This document shows, piece after piece, positions 53,930 to 63,068 of a DNA stretch of 64,000 bases (its first letter is position 1; each line of letters begins with the position of its first letter). The position numbers were made by a program, and so were the translations under genes. Source of the DNA: UBA4465 sp002292365 (GTDB taxonomy: Bacteria > Bacteroidota > Bacteroidia > Cytophagales > Cyclobacteriaceae); the NCBI GenBank assembly GCA_943788615.1, contig CALSQY010000001.1:124001-188000 (forward strand). The letters are read 5' to 3'. Below the pieces are notes generated by a model. It saw nothing but the letters and a program-made list of their open reading frames with translations. It had not been told where the DNA came from and searched no databases.

Positions 53930-54775
53930 TTAGGCTTCTTCGGGATAATCTGTGGGTAATCCTAAATATTCATATTCATCTATTTCCGCACGGAACGCCT
54001 CGAGTTTTAATCTGATTCTTTTATATGCGGGGGCCCCTAAGGGTAAGTGTACGGGAGGATGTTCTAATTGCGTCAGGGCATACATGGCCTGAACCGCCTT
54101 TAAAGGATCCCCTATTTGGTTTCCACTTACCTTCTCAATGGCCTTAGCGTTTTTTTCCGCAGTTTCCGTGTAATCGGCTAGGGTATTAGGTGCATAGGTG
54201 GCAGAGGTGCCTGCCCAGTCTGTCCTAAAAGGCCCCGGTTCCACATTCGTGACATAAATGCCTAAGGGCTCAACTTCTTGGGCCAAGGCCTCCCCAATTC
54301 CCTCTAACGCAAATTTTGATCCATTATAAATCCCAATTCCAGGAAATCCATTGAGTCCCGCAATAGAAGTAATGTTCAAAATGTGTCCTGTTTTTCTGGC
54401 TCGCATGAAAGGCAATACCGCTTTGATCATTGAGATGGCTCCAAACACATTTACAGAAAATTGTCTTTTGATTTCTTCATCATTGATTTCCTCAATGGCA
54501 CCAATGGATCCATATCCTGCATTGTTAACCAATACGTCTACCTGACCATCAAAAGATTCTTTAATCAACCTTTGGGTTCGGTTTTCTGCCTCGGTTTCCG
54601 TAACGTCTAATACCCATCCTTTAATTTTTCCTTTGGATAAGGTTTCGAGTCCTGCTACCTCCGTTTCGTTACGAACCGTCGCAATCACTACATGCCCCTT
54701 ATCGGCAACTAACTTAGCCAATTCACGTCCAAACCCTTTGGAACATCCTGTAATCAACCAAACTTTTGCTTTCAT
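53930..54775 (-). CDS. SDR family oxidoreductase
   Basis: 281 residues, classical short-chain dehydrogenase. Cofactor motif WLITGCSKGFGRELAKLVAD, NNAGYGSIGAIEEI, catalytic Ser in ILNITSIAGLNGFPGIGI and YxxxK in IYNGSKFALEGIGEALAQEV, then VEPGPFRTDWAG. Such proteins act on a broad range of alcohols or ketones, so the substrate cannot be named. Convergent with the aminotransferase gene (7-base gap) and last in the minus-strand run from HupE. Confidence 0.93.
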   Translation of the reverse strand: MKAKVWLITGCSKGFGRELAKLVADKGHVVIATVRNETEVAGLETLSKGKIKGWVLDVTETEAENRTQRLIKESFDGQVDVLVNNAGYGSIGAIEEINDEEIKRQFSVNVFGAISMIKAVLPFMRARKTGHILNITSIAGLNGFPGIGIYNGSKFALEGIGEALAQEVEPLGIYVTNVEPGPFRTDWAGTSATYAPNTLADYTETAEKNAKAIEKVSGNQIGDPLKAVQAMYALTQLEHPPVHLPLGAPAYKRIRLKLEAFRAEIDEYEYLGLPTDYPEEA

Positions 54776-54837
54776 AAATTCTTTTTTTATTATTCTCCTC
54801 CTTTTTCACTTAAGGAGGCTCTTTTTATACAAATCCC

Positions 54838-55530
54838 CTATTTCTTTACCGGCTTACTAAACCTTTTCTCTTGAACCGGAGCCCCCAAAGTAATTTTATT
54901 AAAAACATATTCTGCAACCATCGCCTTGGTTTGCAATTTTATTTGAGTTGGAAAAGAAACCCCTTGAAAATTCCCATATTTTATGACTTCACGGATAACG
55001 ACCAACGGCTCACCTGTCTTTTTTGTAAAAATAGTTTTAGTTAACAAAAATGTTTGTGTTGAGATGAAATATTCAATCAATATATGGCCCTGATCTTCAA
55101 CTATCCAATAGTGAGGTGCCTGATCAAAAAACACAATCCCCTTGTTCTCTAGGCCAGCCACACGCCTGAGCGGTGATCCAAAGGAAAATATCACTTGATT
55201 GATCATCGTCTCTTCAGCAGATAACTGAGCTACTGATGATTTTGTCCATTTGGCGATCGTCCATGACTCAATACCATCCCAAGCCTCAATAAACCTTGAC
55301 CTTTTATTGATCATTAAATATTTATTTGGCTTTTTAAAATAAAAAGTAGCCGGATAAGACCCGTGTAGACTCAGCCAATTTCCTTTTGCCGATAGGCTCT
55401 TAATCCCCTCCCAAAGCTCTTGTTGATGGGCCTCATGATGCCGATCCAAAATATAGCTCAATGAATCTTGTGCCCGCGTATGGGTAAGGCCTAGCAAAAG
55501 AACCAGTGACATGATGAATCGTTGCTTCAT
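54838..55530 (-). CDS. Exported beta-rich protein, unknown (outer-membrane lipoprotein-sorting-like)
   Basis: 230 residues from the ATG at 55530, chosen since MKQRFIMSLVLLLGLTHTRA then Q is a signal peptide. An earlier ATG at 55560 overlaps the gene before (ATGA), so translation may begin there. Strand pattern GNWLSLHGSYPATFYFKKPN, KYLMINKRSRFIEAWDGIES, VFSFGSPLRRVAGL-like residues and IEYFISTQTFLLTKTIFTKK resemble LolA-like half barrels that hold lipids. No firm family. Co-transcribed with the upstream lipoprotein and M1 peptidase genes. Confidence 0.6.
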   Translation of the reverse strand: MKQRFIMSLVLLLGLTHTRAQDSLSYILDRHHEAHQQELWEGIKSLSAKGNWLSLHGSYPATFYFKKPNKYLMINKRSRFIEAWDGIESWTIAKWTKSSVAQLSAEETMINQVIFSFGSPLRRVAGLENKGIVFFDQAPHYWIVEDQGHILIEYFISTQTFLLTKTIFTKKTGEPLVVIREVIKYGNFQGVSFPTQIKLQTKAMVAEYVFNKITLGAPVQEKRFSKPVKK

Positions 55531-55556
55531 TAACGTAAAAATAAAACTTAGACCTA

Positions 55557-56336
55557 TCACAAAGAAATAAATGTTTGCGAAGGTACGGTTGTTAATACAG
55601 CCACCTCCGTGAGATTTCTTGATCCTCGCCCTTGTGCAAGCAAAATTTGTCCAAACTGCTCATAGTCATCCCATGGTGATACGAATTGGGGTAAAGAATC
55701 TGTAAAATGAGTGAAGTAAGACCACTGTTTAATCAGATCTTGCTCTTTAGAAACCCATACCCAATAAGCATTATCTGGGCTAACCCCTACATTTTCAAAG
55801 GTCAATTTAAGTACGTCGCTGAGCTCCCCGGATTGAGTCATATCCTCCTTTACATACGTAAGTGTCACGCCGGTATCCTTGAGTTTAAAGGGCATCACCA
55901 GCCAATAAGAATCATTAATCCATATCCTTTCACCCTTCGCTAAATAAAAAGACACGCTGTCTGGATCCGTAAGTTCGATTCCTTGCTGAAAAACCTTCCC
56001 TGTTAATTGATTCAGATCTAACAAAATAACTTGATCCCCTTGTTCAATTTCTATACGAACCCTTGCTGATTCTTTGTCCCATAACAAAGTCCGTCTACCA
56101 AAAAATTTCCATTTTATATATCGCGTCTTATCCCAGGCCTCTCGACCTCCCATCGCTGACATGATTCTGTCTGCCAAGACAATGGCCAAAGGATCCGATC
56201 CCTCCAAATCAAAACCCGGCAATGGATAATTTAAATCCCCCGACTCCAAATCCTCGGCGATGGCTCCCTTCTTTTGGCTACACTGTGCTAAAAAAAGAAG
56301 GAAAATCATCCAAAAAATGGATTTAATGAATTTCAT
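55557..56336 (-). CDS. Putative lipoprotein, DUF6503-like
   Basis: 259 residues. MKFIKSIFWMIFLLFLAQCS has a lipobox Cys19. The mature part has LADRIMSAMGGREAWDKTRY and IKWKFFGRRTLLWDKESARV, where the GG-EAW motif resembles DUF6503 proteins, then FYLAKGERIWINDSYWLVMP and WVSKEQDLIKQWSYF. Likely a periplasmic lipid- or protein-binding half barrel, inferred from fold pattern alone. It sits between the M1 peptidase and the LolA-like gene. Confidence 0.65.
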   Translation of the reverse strand: MKFIKSIFWMIFLLFLAQCSQKKGAIAEDLESGDLNYPLPGFDLEGSDPLAIVLADRIMSAMGGREAWDKTRYIKWKFFGRRTLLWDKESARVRIEIEQGDQVILLDLNQLTGKVFQQGIELTDPDSVSFYLAKGERIWINDSYWLVMPFKLKDTGVTLTYVKEDMTQSGELSDVLKLTFENVGVSPDNAYWVWVSKEQDLIKQWSYFTHFTDSLPQFVSPWDDYEQFGQILLAQGRGSRNLTEVAVLTTVPSQTFISL

Positions 56337-56363
56337 ATTAATCTACTATTTATAAGGCTTTCA

Positions 56364-58574
56364 TTAATTTTTGCTTGACTTAAACTTGTCAAACCTGGAT
56401 TCTTGAACCACATTGGGATACTGATTATTTCCCGTATCTGCATCGGCGGTTTCTTTATTGGGATCAATAACTATTCCTACGACCTCTTTGGATTTTACAA
56501 AGACTTTGGTGACTTCCTTTTCGTTTTTTCGCCAAATTTCAGCAGGTAATTTTTCCCGTTCCGTACTTCCATCGGCATAACTCCATTCGATAATAACCGG
56601 CATGACCAAGCCCCCTTTGTTTGCCAACTTAACTTCATAAAAGTTTTGGTCCGCAAACCCTTCCTTTATCTCTATTTCATTGAACTTATTTTTGAATTCT
56701 CGATATTCCTTGGCTTCAGTATTTTTAAATACAAAGGTATTTACTTCTTCTGTAAACCTTTTTTGTTCGGTATTCAACTTTTTGTCTTCTCCCGAGATCT
56801 GGCGTTTTTCCAACCCCTCCTCCTCGGTCTGCATGCGGTAATGCTTCACTTCTTCCACACCAATATCTACATAATCAGTAGTGTAAAACCAGCCCCTCCA
56901 AAACCAGTCCAAATCTATCGCAGAAGCATCTTCCATCGTTCTGAAAAAATCTGCAGGGGCAGGACTTTTAAAGGCCCATCTTTCTGCATATTTCTTAAAG
57001 GCATAATCAAACAGCTCGGGTCCCATAACCGTTTCTCTTAAGATAGACAACGCGGTTGCTGGTTTTGCATAAGCATTGTTTCCAAATTGAAGAATTTGTT
57101 CAGAGTTGGTCATGATGGGTCTCAACAACCCCTGCTCGCCGCTCATATAAGGAATGATCTGCTCAGGGGCACCCCGGCCCACAGGAAAATTAGCATCATA
57201 TTCTTTTGTTGCAATGGACTGAACAAAACTATCCAATCCCTCGTCCATCCAAGTCCATTGCCGCTCGTCTGAATTAATAATCATAGGGAAAAAATTATGT
57301 CCCACCTCATGAATGATGACCGAAATCATCCTCCACTTGGTTTCATCTGTATAGGTTCCGTCGGCTTCTGGTCGTCCAAAATTGAAACAAATCATAGGGT
57401 ATTCCATACCTAAGCTGGCCGCATGCACTGAAATCGCCACAGGGTAAGGGTAGTCAATGGTGTACCGAGAATAGGTGATCAGTGTTTGACGTACCGCTCG
57501 GGTCGAATGGGATTCCCAAAGGGGATTCCCTTCCTTGGGATAATAAGACATCGCCAATGATTTTTTACCATTCAAATCTACTGCCATGGCATCCCAAATA
57601 TATTTTCTAGATGCCGCAAAAGCAAAATCCCTTACGCTGTCCGCTTTAAACGTCCAAGTCGCCTTCCCTCGTTTTTTATGGGCCTCCTTTTGAATCGCTT
57701 CCTCCTGCGTCACAATAATCACAGGATCTTCAAAAGACTGCTTCGCCTTCTCAAATCGCAGTTGCTCTTTTGACGTCAAGACGTCTTTAGGATTTTGTAA
57801 TGTCCCTGTTGCGCCCACTATAAAATCCTCTGGAACAGTCATGGCGACTTCAAAATTTCCAAAACTCAAAGCAAACTCTCCTCGCCCAAGAAACTGTTTG
57901 TTTTGCCAACCCTCCACGTCATCATAAACGGCCATTCTAGGATAAAACTGAGCAATCGTATAAGAATAATTATCATCTTTCGGAAAATATTCGTAGCCCG
58001 AACGCCCTCCTAAACTCATACGGTCATTAATTTTATAATGCCAATCAACCTGAAAGGTCATCTGCGCTCCCGGTAACAAGGGATGCTCCAAATTGATCCG
58101 CATCATGGTTTTATTTATGAAATAAGCGAGGGGTTGACCGGCTTCATCTAAAACTTTATCTATCCGAAATCCCCCATCAAAATTATTTTGAATAGTGAAT
58201 AACTCTTTTGCGCTTACGGAATCCTTCATAAAATACTCCGTCACTAAAGGAGTTTCGGAATCCTGAGCACGAAAATTTTGATCTAGCTGTAGCCATAAAT
58301 AATCCAATGGATCAGGTGACTGATTAAAATAAGTGATGGCCTCTGTGCCCTCTATTTGCTGTTTTACATCGTCCAGTGTCAATTCGATTTTATAATCGGC
58401 GCGTTGCTGCCAATAATCCTTTCCTGGAGCTCCTGACGCCGTTCTATATGTGTTTGGCGTAGGCAAGGAAGTTCCTAATTGCTCAAATTTTTGGCCCCAT
58501 TGTGCGGGCGTCTGGCCCCATACTCCCAGGATGGCCATCATTAAAATACTTAAAAAAAATGCGCGTTTTCTCAT
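56364..58574 (-). CDS. M1 family metallopeptidase, exported
   Basis: 736 residues with a signal peptide (MRKRAFFLSILMMAILGVWG). The N-terminal beta domain (YKIELTLDDVKQQIEGTEAI, TYFNQSPDPLDYLWLQLDQN) precedes the catalytic part: the exopeptidase-like SLGMEYPMICFNFG, zinc motif ISVIIHEVGHNFFPMIINSD with HExxH and the second Glu in WTWMDEGLDSFVQ (18 residues later). YFTTDYVD-like WFWRGWFYTTDYVDIGVEEV follows. It cleaves N-terminal residues from peptides in the periplasm, presumably. HupE-like protein is directly upstream (8-base gap). Confidence 0.93.
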   Translation of the reverse strand: MRKRAFFLSILMMAILGVWGQTPAQWGQKFEQLGTSLPTPNTYRTASGAPGKDYWQQRADYKIELTLDDVKQQIEGTEAITYFNQSPDPLDYLWLQLDQNFRAQDSETPLVTEYFMKDSVSAKELFTIQNNFDGGFRIDKVLDEAGQPLAYFINKTMMRINLEHPLLPGAQMTFQVDWHYKINDRMSLGGRSGYEYFPKDDNYSYTIAQFYPRMAVYDDVEGWQNKQFLGRGEFALSFGNFEVAMTVPEDFIVGATGTLQNPKDVLTSKEQLRFEKAKQSFEDPVIIVTQEEAIQKEAHKKRGKATWTFKADSVRDFAFAASRKYIWDAMAVDLNGKKSLAMSYYPKEGNPLWESHSTRAVRQTLITYSRYTIDYPYPVAISVHAASLGMEYPMICFNFGRPEADGTYTDETKWRMISVIIHEVGHNFFPMIINSDERQWTWMDEGLDSFVQSIATKEYDANFPVGRGAPEQIIPYMSGEQGLLRPIMTNSEQILQFGNNAYAKPATALSILRETVMGPELFDYAFKKYAERWAFKSPAPADFFRTMEDASAIDLDWFWRGWFYTTDYVDIGVEEVKHYRMQTEEEGLEKRQISGEDKKLNTEQKRFTEEVNTFVFKNTEAKEYREFKNKFNEIEIKEGFADQNFYEVKLANKGGLVMPVIIEWSYADGSTEREKLPAEIWRKNEKEVTKVFVKSKEVVGIVIDPNKETADADTGNNQYPNVVQESRFDKFKSSKN

Positions 58575-58582
58575 CTTATTTT

Positions 58583-59182
58583 CTATTTAAACATATAATC
58601 AGTCCCCAAAATTAGGGTTGCAGAAACACCAAGAATAATGGAAGAAATAATCATTTTCCAATCCCGACGGTCAACCCCAAAAAAATCAACAAAAACAGTA
58701 CTTAAGGTTAAAAAAAGGGTCATAATGACCATCTGTCCGATCTCAAGACCAATATTGAATGCAAATAATGGCTTTAAAATGATTTGCTCGGCACCAAGTA
58801 AAACTTTTAAATAACTAGAAAACCCCAAGCCATGAATGGTGCCAAAGAATCCTGCAAAAAAATAATTAATATAGCCTTTTCGTTGGGTGGCCTCAAATCG
58901 TCGTCGGTCTCTAGTAAATAAATTAGCCAAGGCTGTAATGAAAATGGTCAGGGGAATTAAGAATTCTATCAACTCCAAATCATATTTGATCAAGTCTAGC
59001 GTCGCCAAAGCCAAGGTGATGCTGTGACCGATGGTAAAAGCCGTAACCAAAACCAAAACTTTTCGCCAATCATTGAGCAAATAAATAGCTGCAATAGCCA
59101 TCACAAATAACATATGGTCGTATCCTGCAAAATCTAATATGTGGAAGACCCCTAAATCAAGATATAATCTAAATTCTGACAT
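58583..59182 (-). CDS. HupE/UreJ-2-like membrane protein
   Basis: 199 residues with six or so helices. The family pattern is seen in DLGVFHILDFAGYDHMLFVM, the first His-Asp pair, TAFTIGHSITLALATLDLIK, and FFGTIHGLGFSSYLKVLLGA. In other bacteria HupE/UreJ are nickel or cobalt transporters beside hydrogenases and ureases. Here no nickel enzyme is near; the gene leads the M1 metallopeptidase operon. A metal-supply role for the peptidase is a speculation. DUF6702 is divergent, with 30 bases between the starts. Confidence 0.8.
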   Translation of the reverse strand: MSEFRLYLDLGVFHILDFAGYDHMLFVMAIAAIYLLNDWRKVLVLVTAFTIGHSITLALATLDLIKYDLELIEFLIPLTIFITALANLFTRDRRRFEATQRKGYINYFFAGFFGTIHGLGFSSYLKVLLGAEQIILKPLFAFNIGLEIGQMVIMTLFLTLSTVFVDFFGVDRRDWKMIISSIILGVSATLILGTDYMFK

Positions 59183-59212
59183 TATATTTACGTTAAAATT
59201 CTTTGTCTGCCC

Positions 59213-59695
59213 ATGTTCCTTTGGATTGTTCTTACGAAACTATACCTTTTTCATCCGTTTCATGTTAGCATTTGTGATGTAACCTATGATTCCAATGATA
59301 AACACCTTAAAATCAGTGTTCGCCTGTTTGCGGATGACTTGGAAATGGGGCTTTCTGACTATGCCGAAGAGCCCGATCTAGACCTTCTGGAATTAGATTC
59401 TGCCAAGCTCAATGTATTATTACAACGATATCTTTTAGAAAACCTGCGTTTCACAACCAACAAAGAAGTACTCCCCCTTCATTATTTGGGGAGCCAAAAA
59501 GAAGATAATGGCATCTGGTGTTTTCTGGAATACGAAAACTTAAGCCCCTTTGATGAAATCGCTGTTTTCAACAGTTTGTTGGTCAATGCCTTCAAGGATC
59601 AAGAAAACTTGGTTCATTTCCGAAAAAACAAAACCGTCAAAAGCCTCAGGTTAAATCAAAGAAATAAAGCAGACACAGTCAATTGGTATCCATAA
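59213..59695 (+). CDS. DUF6702 family protein
   Basis: 160 residues. It begins with a hydrophobic helix (MFLWIVLTKLYLFHPFHVSI) that may be an export signal. The core HPFHVSICDVTYDSNDKHLK and ISVRLFADDLEMGLSDYAEE is the DUF6702 hallmark, with a possible metal-binding histidine pair. Beta-strand rich. Divergent from hupE and convergent with thpR, whose end overlaps its own by 17 bases. In Bacteroidota this type is commonly found by HupE-like and M1 genes, which suggests a shared pathway, function unknown. Confidence 0.85.
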   Translation: MFLWIVLTKLYLFHPFHVSICDVTYDSNDKHLKISVRLFADDLEMGLSDYAEEPDLDLLELDSAKLNVLLQRYLLENLRFTTNKEVLPLHYLGSQKEDNGIWCFLEYENLSPFDEIAVFNSLLVNAFKDQENLVHFRKNKTVKSLRLNQRNKADTVNWYP

Positions 59696-60227
59696 ATGGA
59701 AAAGTTCCACTCTCATGCCAATGGTCTGATTGGTATTTAAGCAGGGTAATGCCACTTACAGAAAAAATCCTTTCATATTTTTGATCTTTAAAAGTTTCCC
59801 AAGCCTCATAAAAGTTCGCTTTTCTTAAATCCCTAAAAGCAATGGTTACGTGGGGTTGAAATCCTAAATTTTTATACTCTCCATTATAAATATTCCTTTT
59901 TCTCATTTCTAATAATACCTTGCTCCTTAACTCCCTGAGTTCTTTATTTTCAGCGACGTCTATAAAAATCACACGCGGTTCAAAAACACCAAAGTCTTGA
60001 AGGGCTACCTCAAAGGGCCTTAGGCCCGAAGTCATTTGGGCCAGGGCTTGTTCAAGTTCCCCCTTTTTTGAGCTTTCCCATTTAAACGGCATGTGAAGCG
60101 TAATGTGAGCCGGTGACTTAAAGGCATGACAAGCGTGATGTTGTTCTGCCATGATTTTTTTAAAATTGTATACCTCTTCCCGAATATCCTGAGGTAATAC
60201 CACTGCAATAAAATAACGCTCTTTCAC
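59679..60227 (-). CDS. thpR: RNA 2',3'-cyclic phosphodiesterase (2'-5' RNA ligase family)
   Basis: 182 residues. Two HxTx motifs define the active site: AHITLHMPFKW and PHVTIAFRDLR. The enzyme opens 2',3'-cyclic phosphates on RNA and is thought to act in RNA repair or processing. Small and cytoplasmic. Full length. Convergent with DUF6702. Confidence 0.88.
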   Translation of the reverse strand: MKERYFIAVVLPQDIREEVYNFKKIMAEQHHACHAFKSPAHITLHMPFKWESSKKGELEQALAQMTSGLRPFEVALQDFGVFEPRVIFIDVAENKELRELRSKVLLEMRKRNIYNGEYKNLGFQPHVTIAFRDLRKANFYEAWETFKDQKYERIFSVSGITLLKYQSDHWHESGTFPFMDTN

Positions 60228-60297
60228 AATTGATTCTGAATATATTTACTTCTCATATTGGTTAAGGAAACCTTTTATTAATTAAAATAAAAAGATT

Positions 60298-62778
60298 ATG
60301 AAAAATATTTGGGTCGCGGTACTGTTGATGGGAACACTTCTAAACGTCACTGCACAAAGAAAAAAAGCGAATAAAGGAACCGTCACCCCTACTTCAAAAG
60401 AAGTTTCTATTTCCGCTTTTACCGAAAACCTGCGCCGTACGGAAGGTTACTTCCCTTCTTTCTATGATGCTTCTAAAGACAAGCTATATATTTCCGTGGA
60501 CCTGAATGCCCCAGAATTTTTATATGTCAATACCTTATCTGCAGGGGTTGGTTCCAATGACCTCGGTCTGGATAGGGGAAAGCTTGGCGGAAGAAAAGTC
60601 GTTCAATTTAAAAAATATGGACAAAAATTAATGTTGGTCCAGCCCAATCAAGACTACCGTGCCATCAGTGTCAATCCTGACGAAGTAAACTCGGTTAAAG
60701 AAGCTTTCGCCTCATCCATTTTGTGGGGATTTCCCATTATAGCACACACGGGAACTCTTTATCTCATTGAATTAAATGATTTTCTGTTACAAGATAGTCA
60801 AGGAATTGCCCAGAGACTGTCCAGAGCCAAACAGGGACAGTTCAAAATCGATAAATCGCGTTCTGCTTTATATTTACCTAATCTGCTCAATTTCCCCAAA
60901 AATTCTGAATATGAAGTCATTCAGACCTATACTGGACAGGCTACGGGCAATTGGGTGCGATCGGTCGTCCCTTCTCCCGATGCCATCACCGTACAAACAC
61001 ATCATTCTTTTATTGAGCTGCCAGATGACAATTATCAACCAAGAATTTATGATCCCCGCAGTGGTTTTTACGCAACCTCCTATCAAGACTATGCAACCCC
61101 TGTGGCTTCCGCTCTGGTAAAGCGCTTTGTTAACAGACATCGACTACAGAAAAAAAATCCTGAATTGGCCAAATCTGAAGCCATAAAACCCATCATATAC
61201 TATCTGGATCGAGGTGCCCCTGAACCCGTTCGATCTGCCTTAATGGACGGAGCCAAATGGTGGAATCAGGCCTTTGAGGCCGCTGGGTTCATCAATGCTT
61301 TTCAAATTAAATTGCTCCCTGAGGGTGCCCATCCTTGGGATATTCGATACAACATGATACAATGGGTACATCGATCTACCCGTGGATGGTCCTACGGATC
61401 CTCTATCGTTGACCCCAGAACCGGAGAAATCATTAAAGGACAAGTAAGCTTAGGTTCCTTGCGAGTTAGACAAGACTTTTTAATTGCCCAGGGGCTCTTA
61501 AATGAATATGATGAAGGAGTAGGTCCCCACATGACCCTTGCCGTATCACGCCTTCGGCAATTGGCAGCACACGAAGTGGGACATACCCTCGGCTTAGTAC
61601 ATAATTATGCCGCCAGTAGTGATGATCGCGCCTCTGTGATGGACTATCCACATCCTTTGGTCAAATTGGATAGCGCCGGGGAAATCGATTTATCTGACGC
61701 CTATGATGTCAATATTGGCGAATGGGATATCGCCGCCATTAAATTTGGATACACCCAATATGATGAGGGCATAGATGCCCACGCCGCACTCAACACCTTG
61801 CTTGAAGAAACGCATAAGAAGGGTCTTCGCTTTATATCAGACCGAGACGCTAGAGCAGCCGATGGTGCACATCCTATTGCACATCTATGGGATGAAGGTG
61901 CTGGGGCCGCCAACGAATTGAGTCGCATGATGATGGTTAGAGAAAAAGTCCTCGGTAATTTATCTGAAAAGAGTCTTCCCATGGGCTCCCCGTACTCGTC
62001 ATTGGAAGAGGTCTTGGTTCCGATGTATCTTTTTCACCGGTATCAAATAGAGGCCGCCTCTAAGGTTGTCGGGGGCTTAGACTATAGCTATTCCATAAAA
62101 GGAGATCTTCAACTAAAAACGGCCATGATCGCTCCCGACGCACAGTGGGAAGCCCTCGGGGCCCTCATTCAAACCGTGCAGCCAAAGTCTTTAATGCTTT
62201 CTAAAACATTATTGGCCAAAATTCCCCCCAAAGCACAAGAATATGATAGAAGTAGGGAATCTTTTGGAAGTAAAATGGGGCCTGTTTTCGATTATTATAC
62301 CGCTGTTGAAACGGCAAGTGAGATGTCGTTGTCTTTTTTACTCCATCCGCACCGGGCCAATCGCTTGGTCATGTATCACGACCTAGATGCCCAGCAGCCT
62401 GGACTGGCTCCAGTCATCCGCCGACTCCTTGAAAGTACGTGGTACACCCCGCATTCCAATCCTGAAGAGCGCGCCATTCAACGCATTGTTGAGCGAAAAA
62501 TTCTAGATAAATTAATGTTACTTAACGTGCACGAAGGATCGCAAACCGATGTTAAATCCATCAGTTATGCGCTGATTCTTGAACTCTTGGACTACTGCAA
62601 CGGCAGAAAAACTGAGGTTTTCGAGGATGCCGCGCATTATAAAAGCATGGCTGCCCTCATTGCCCTTTGGCTAGAAAATCCTGAAGAGGTTAAGGAAACC
62701 GAGACACTTAAAGCGCCTGATGGCTCTCCCATTGGTCATGATGCTGGGTTTTTAGAGTATTGTAGTTTTGGTAATTAA
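60298..62778 (+). CDS. Exported zinc metalloprotease of the DUF4953/DUF5117 type
   Basis: 826 residues. A signal peptide (MKNIWVAVLLMGTLLNVTAQ) is followed by DUF5118/5117-like strands (RRTEGYFPSFYDASKDKLYI, GRKVVQFKKYGQKLMLVQPN) and the catalytic domain with zinc site RQLAAHEVGHTLGLVHNYAA then SSDDRASVMDY. Further on lie SLEEVLVPMYLFHRYQIEAA and PKSLMLSKTLLAKIPPKAQE. Members are conserved in Bacteroidota and are probably periplasmic peptidases; substrates unknown. It stands alone on the plus strand, with the Wzi-like gene convergent. Confidence 0.9.
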   Translation: MKNIWVAVLLMGTLLNVTAQRKKANKGTVTPTSKEVSISAFTENLRRTEGYFPSFYDASKDKLYISVDLNAPEFLYVNTLSAGVGSNDLGLDRGKLGGRKVVQFKKYGQKLMLVQPNQDYRAISVNPDEVNSVKEAFASSILWGFPIIAHTGTLYLIELNDFLLQDSQGIAQRLSRAKQGQFKIDKSRSALYLPNLLNFPKNSEYEVIQTYTGQATGNWVRSVVPSPDAITVQTHHSFIELPDDNYQPRIYDPRSGFYATSYQDYATPVASALVKRFVNRHRLQKKNPELAKSEAIKPIIYYLDRGAPEPVRSALMDGAKWWNQAFEAAGFINAFQIKLLPEGAHPWDIRYNMIQWVHRSTRGWSYGSSIVDPRTGEIIKGQVSLGSLRVRQDFLIAQGLLNEYDEGVGPHMTLAVSRLRQLAAHEVGHTLGLVHNYAASSDDRASVMDYPHPLVKLDSAGEIDLSDAYDVNIGEWDIAAIKFGYTQYDEGIDAHAALNTLLEETHKKGLRFISDRDARAADGAHPIAHLWDEGAGAANELSRMMMVREKVLGNLSEKSLPMGSPYSSLEEVLVPMYLFHRYQIEAASKVVGGLDYSYSIKGDLQLKTAMIAPDAQWEALGALIQTVQPKSLMLSKTLLAKIPPKAQEYDRSRESFGSKMGPVFDYYTAVETASEMSLSFLLHPHRANRLVMYHDLDAQQPGLAPVIRRLLESTWYTPHSNPEERAIQRIVERKILDKLMLLNVHEGSQTDVKSISYALILELLDYCNGRKTEVFEDAAHYKSMAALIALWLENPEEVKETETLKAPDGSPIGHDAGFLEYCSFGN

Positions 62779-62799
62779 AAATTCTTAAAGGGGTGTCGC

Positions 62800-62946
62800 T
62801 CATCCTTTCATCTTTTTTTCTTTTAACTGGCCTTTGTCAAGGATCCGCAAGGCCAAGGGTGAATTTACGATCACGCAGTAGCCCCCTTTAGGGATAAACG
62901 CACATCCTGAAGCTCCGAAGAGAGGATCCCTCTCTTGCTCATTCAT
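62800..62946 (-). CDS. Possible 48-residue protein or remnant
   Basis: MNEQERDPLFGASGCAFIPK, then GGYCVIVNSPLALRILDKGQ and LKEKKMKG. The frame is open upstream to a TAA near 63000 with further protein-like residues (GERGHLCVLAKESSAI), so it may be the tail of a longer lost gene. An 8-base palindromic hairpin (62918-62936) lies inside. It resembles no family I know; low confidence. Confidence 0.3.
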   Translation of the reverse strand: MNEQERDPLFGASGCAFIPKGGYCVIVNSPLALRILDKGQLKEKKMKG

Positions 62947-63068
62947 AATAGCGCTCGATTCTTTGGCCAGAACGCATAAATGCCCTCTCTCTCCCGATTA
63001 GGTAAAGATAAAACTAGAAGGCCCTTGAATAAGGTTGCCGAAAAAACTGCGCTCCCTTAACACGATTG

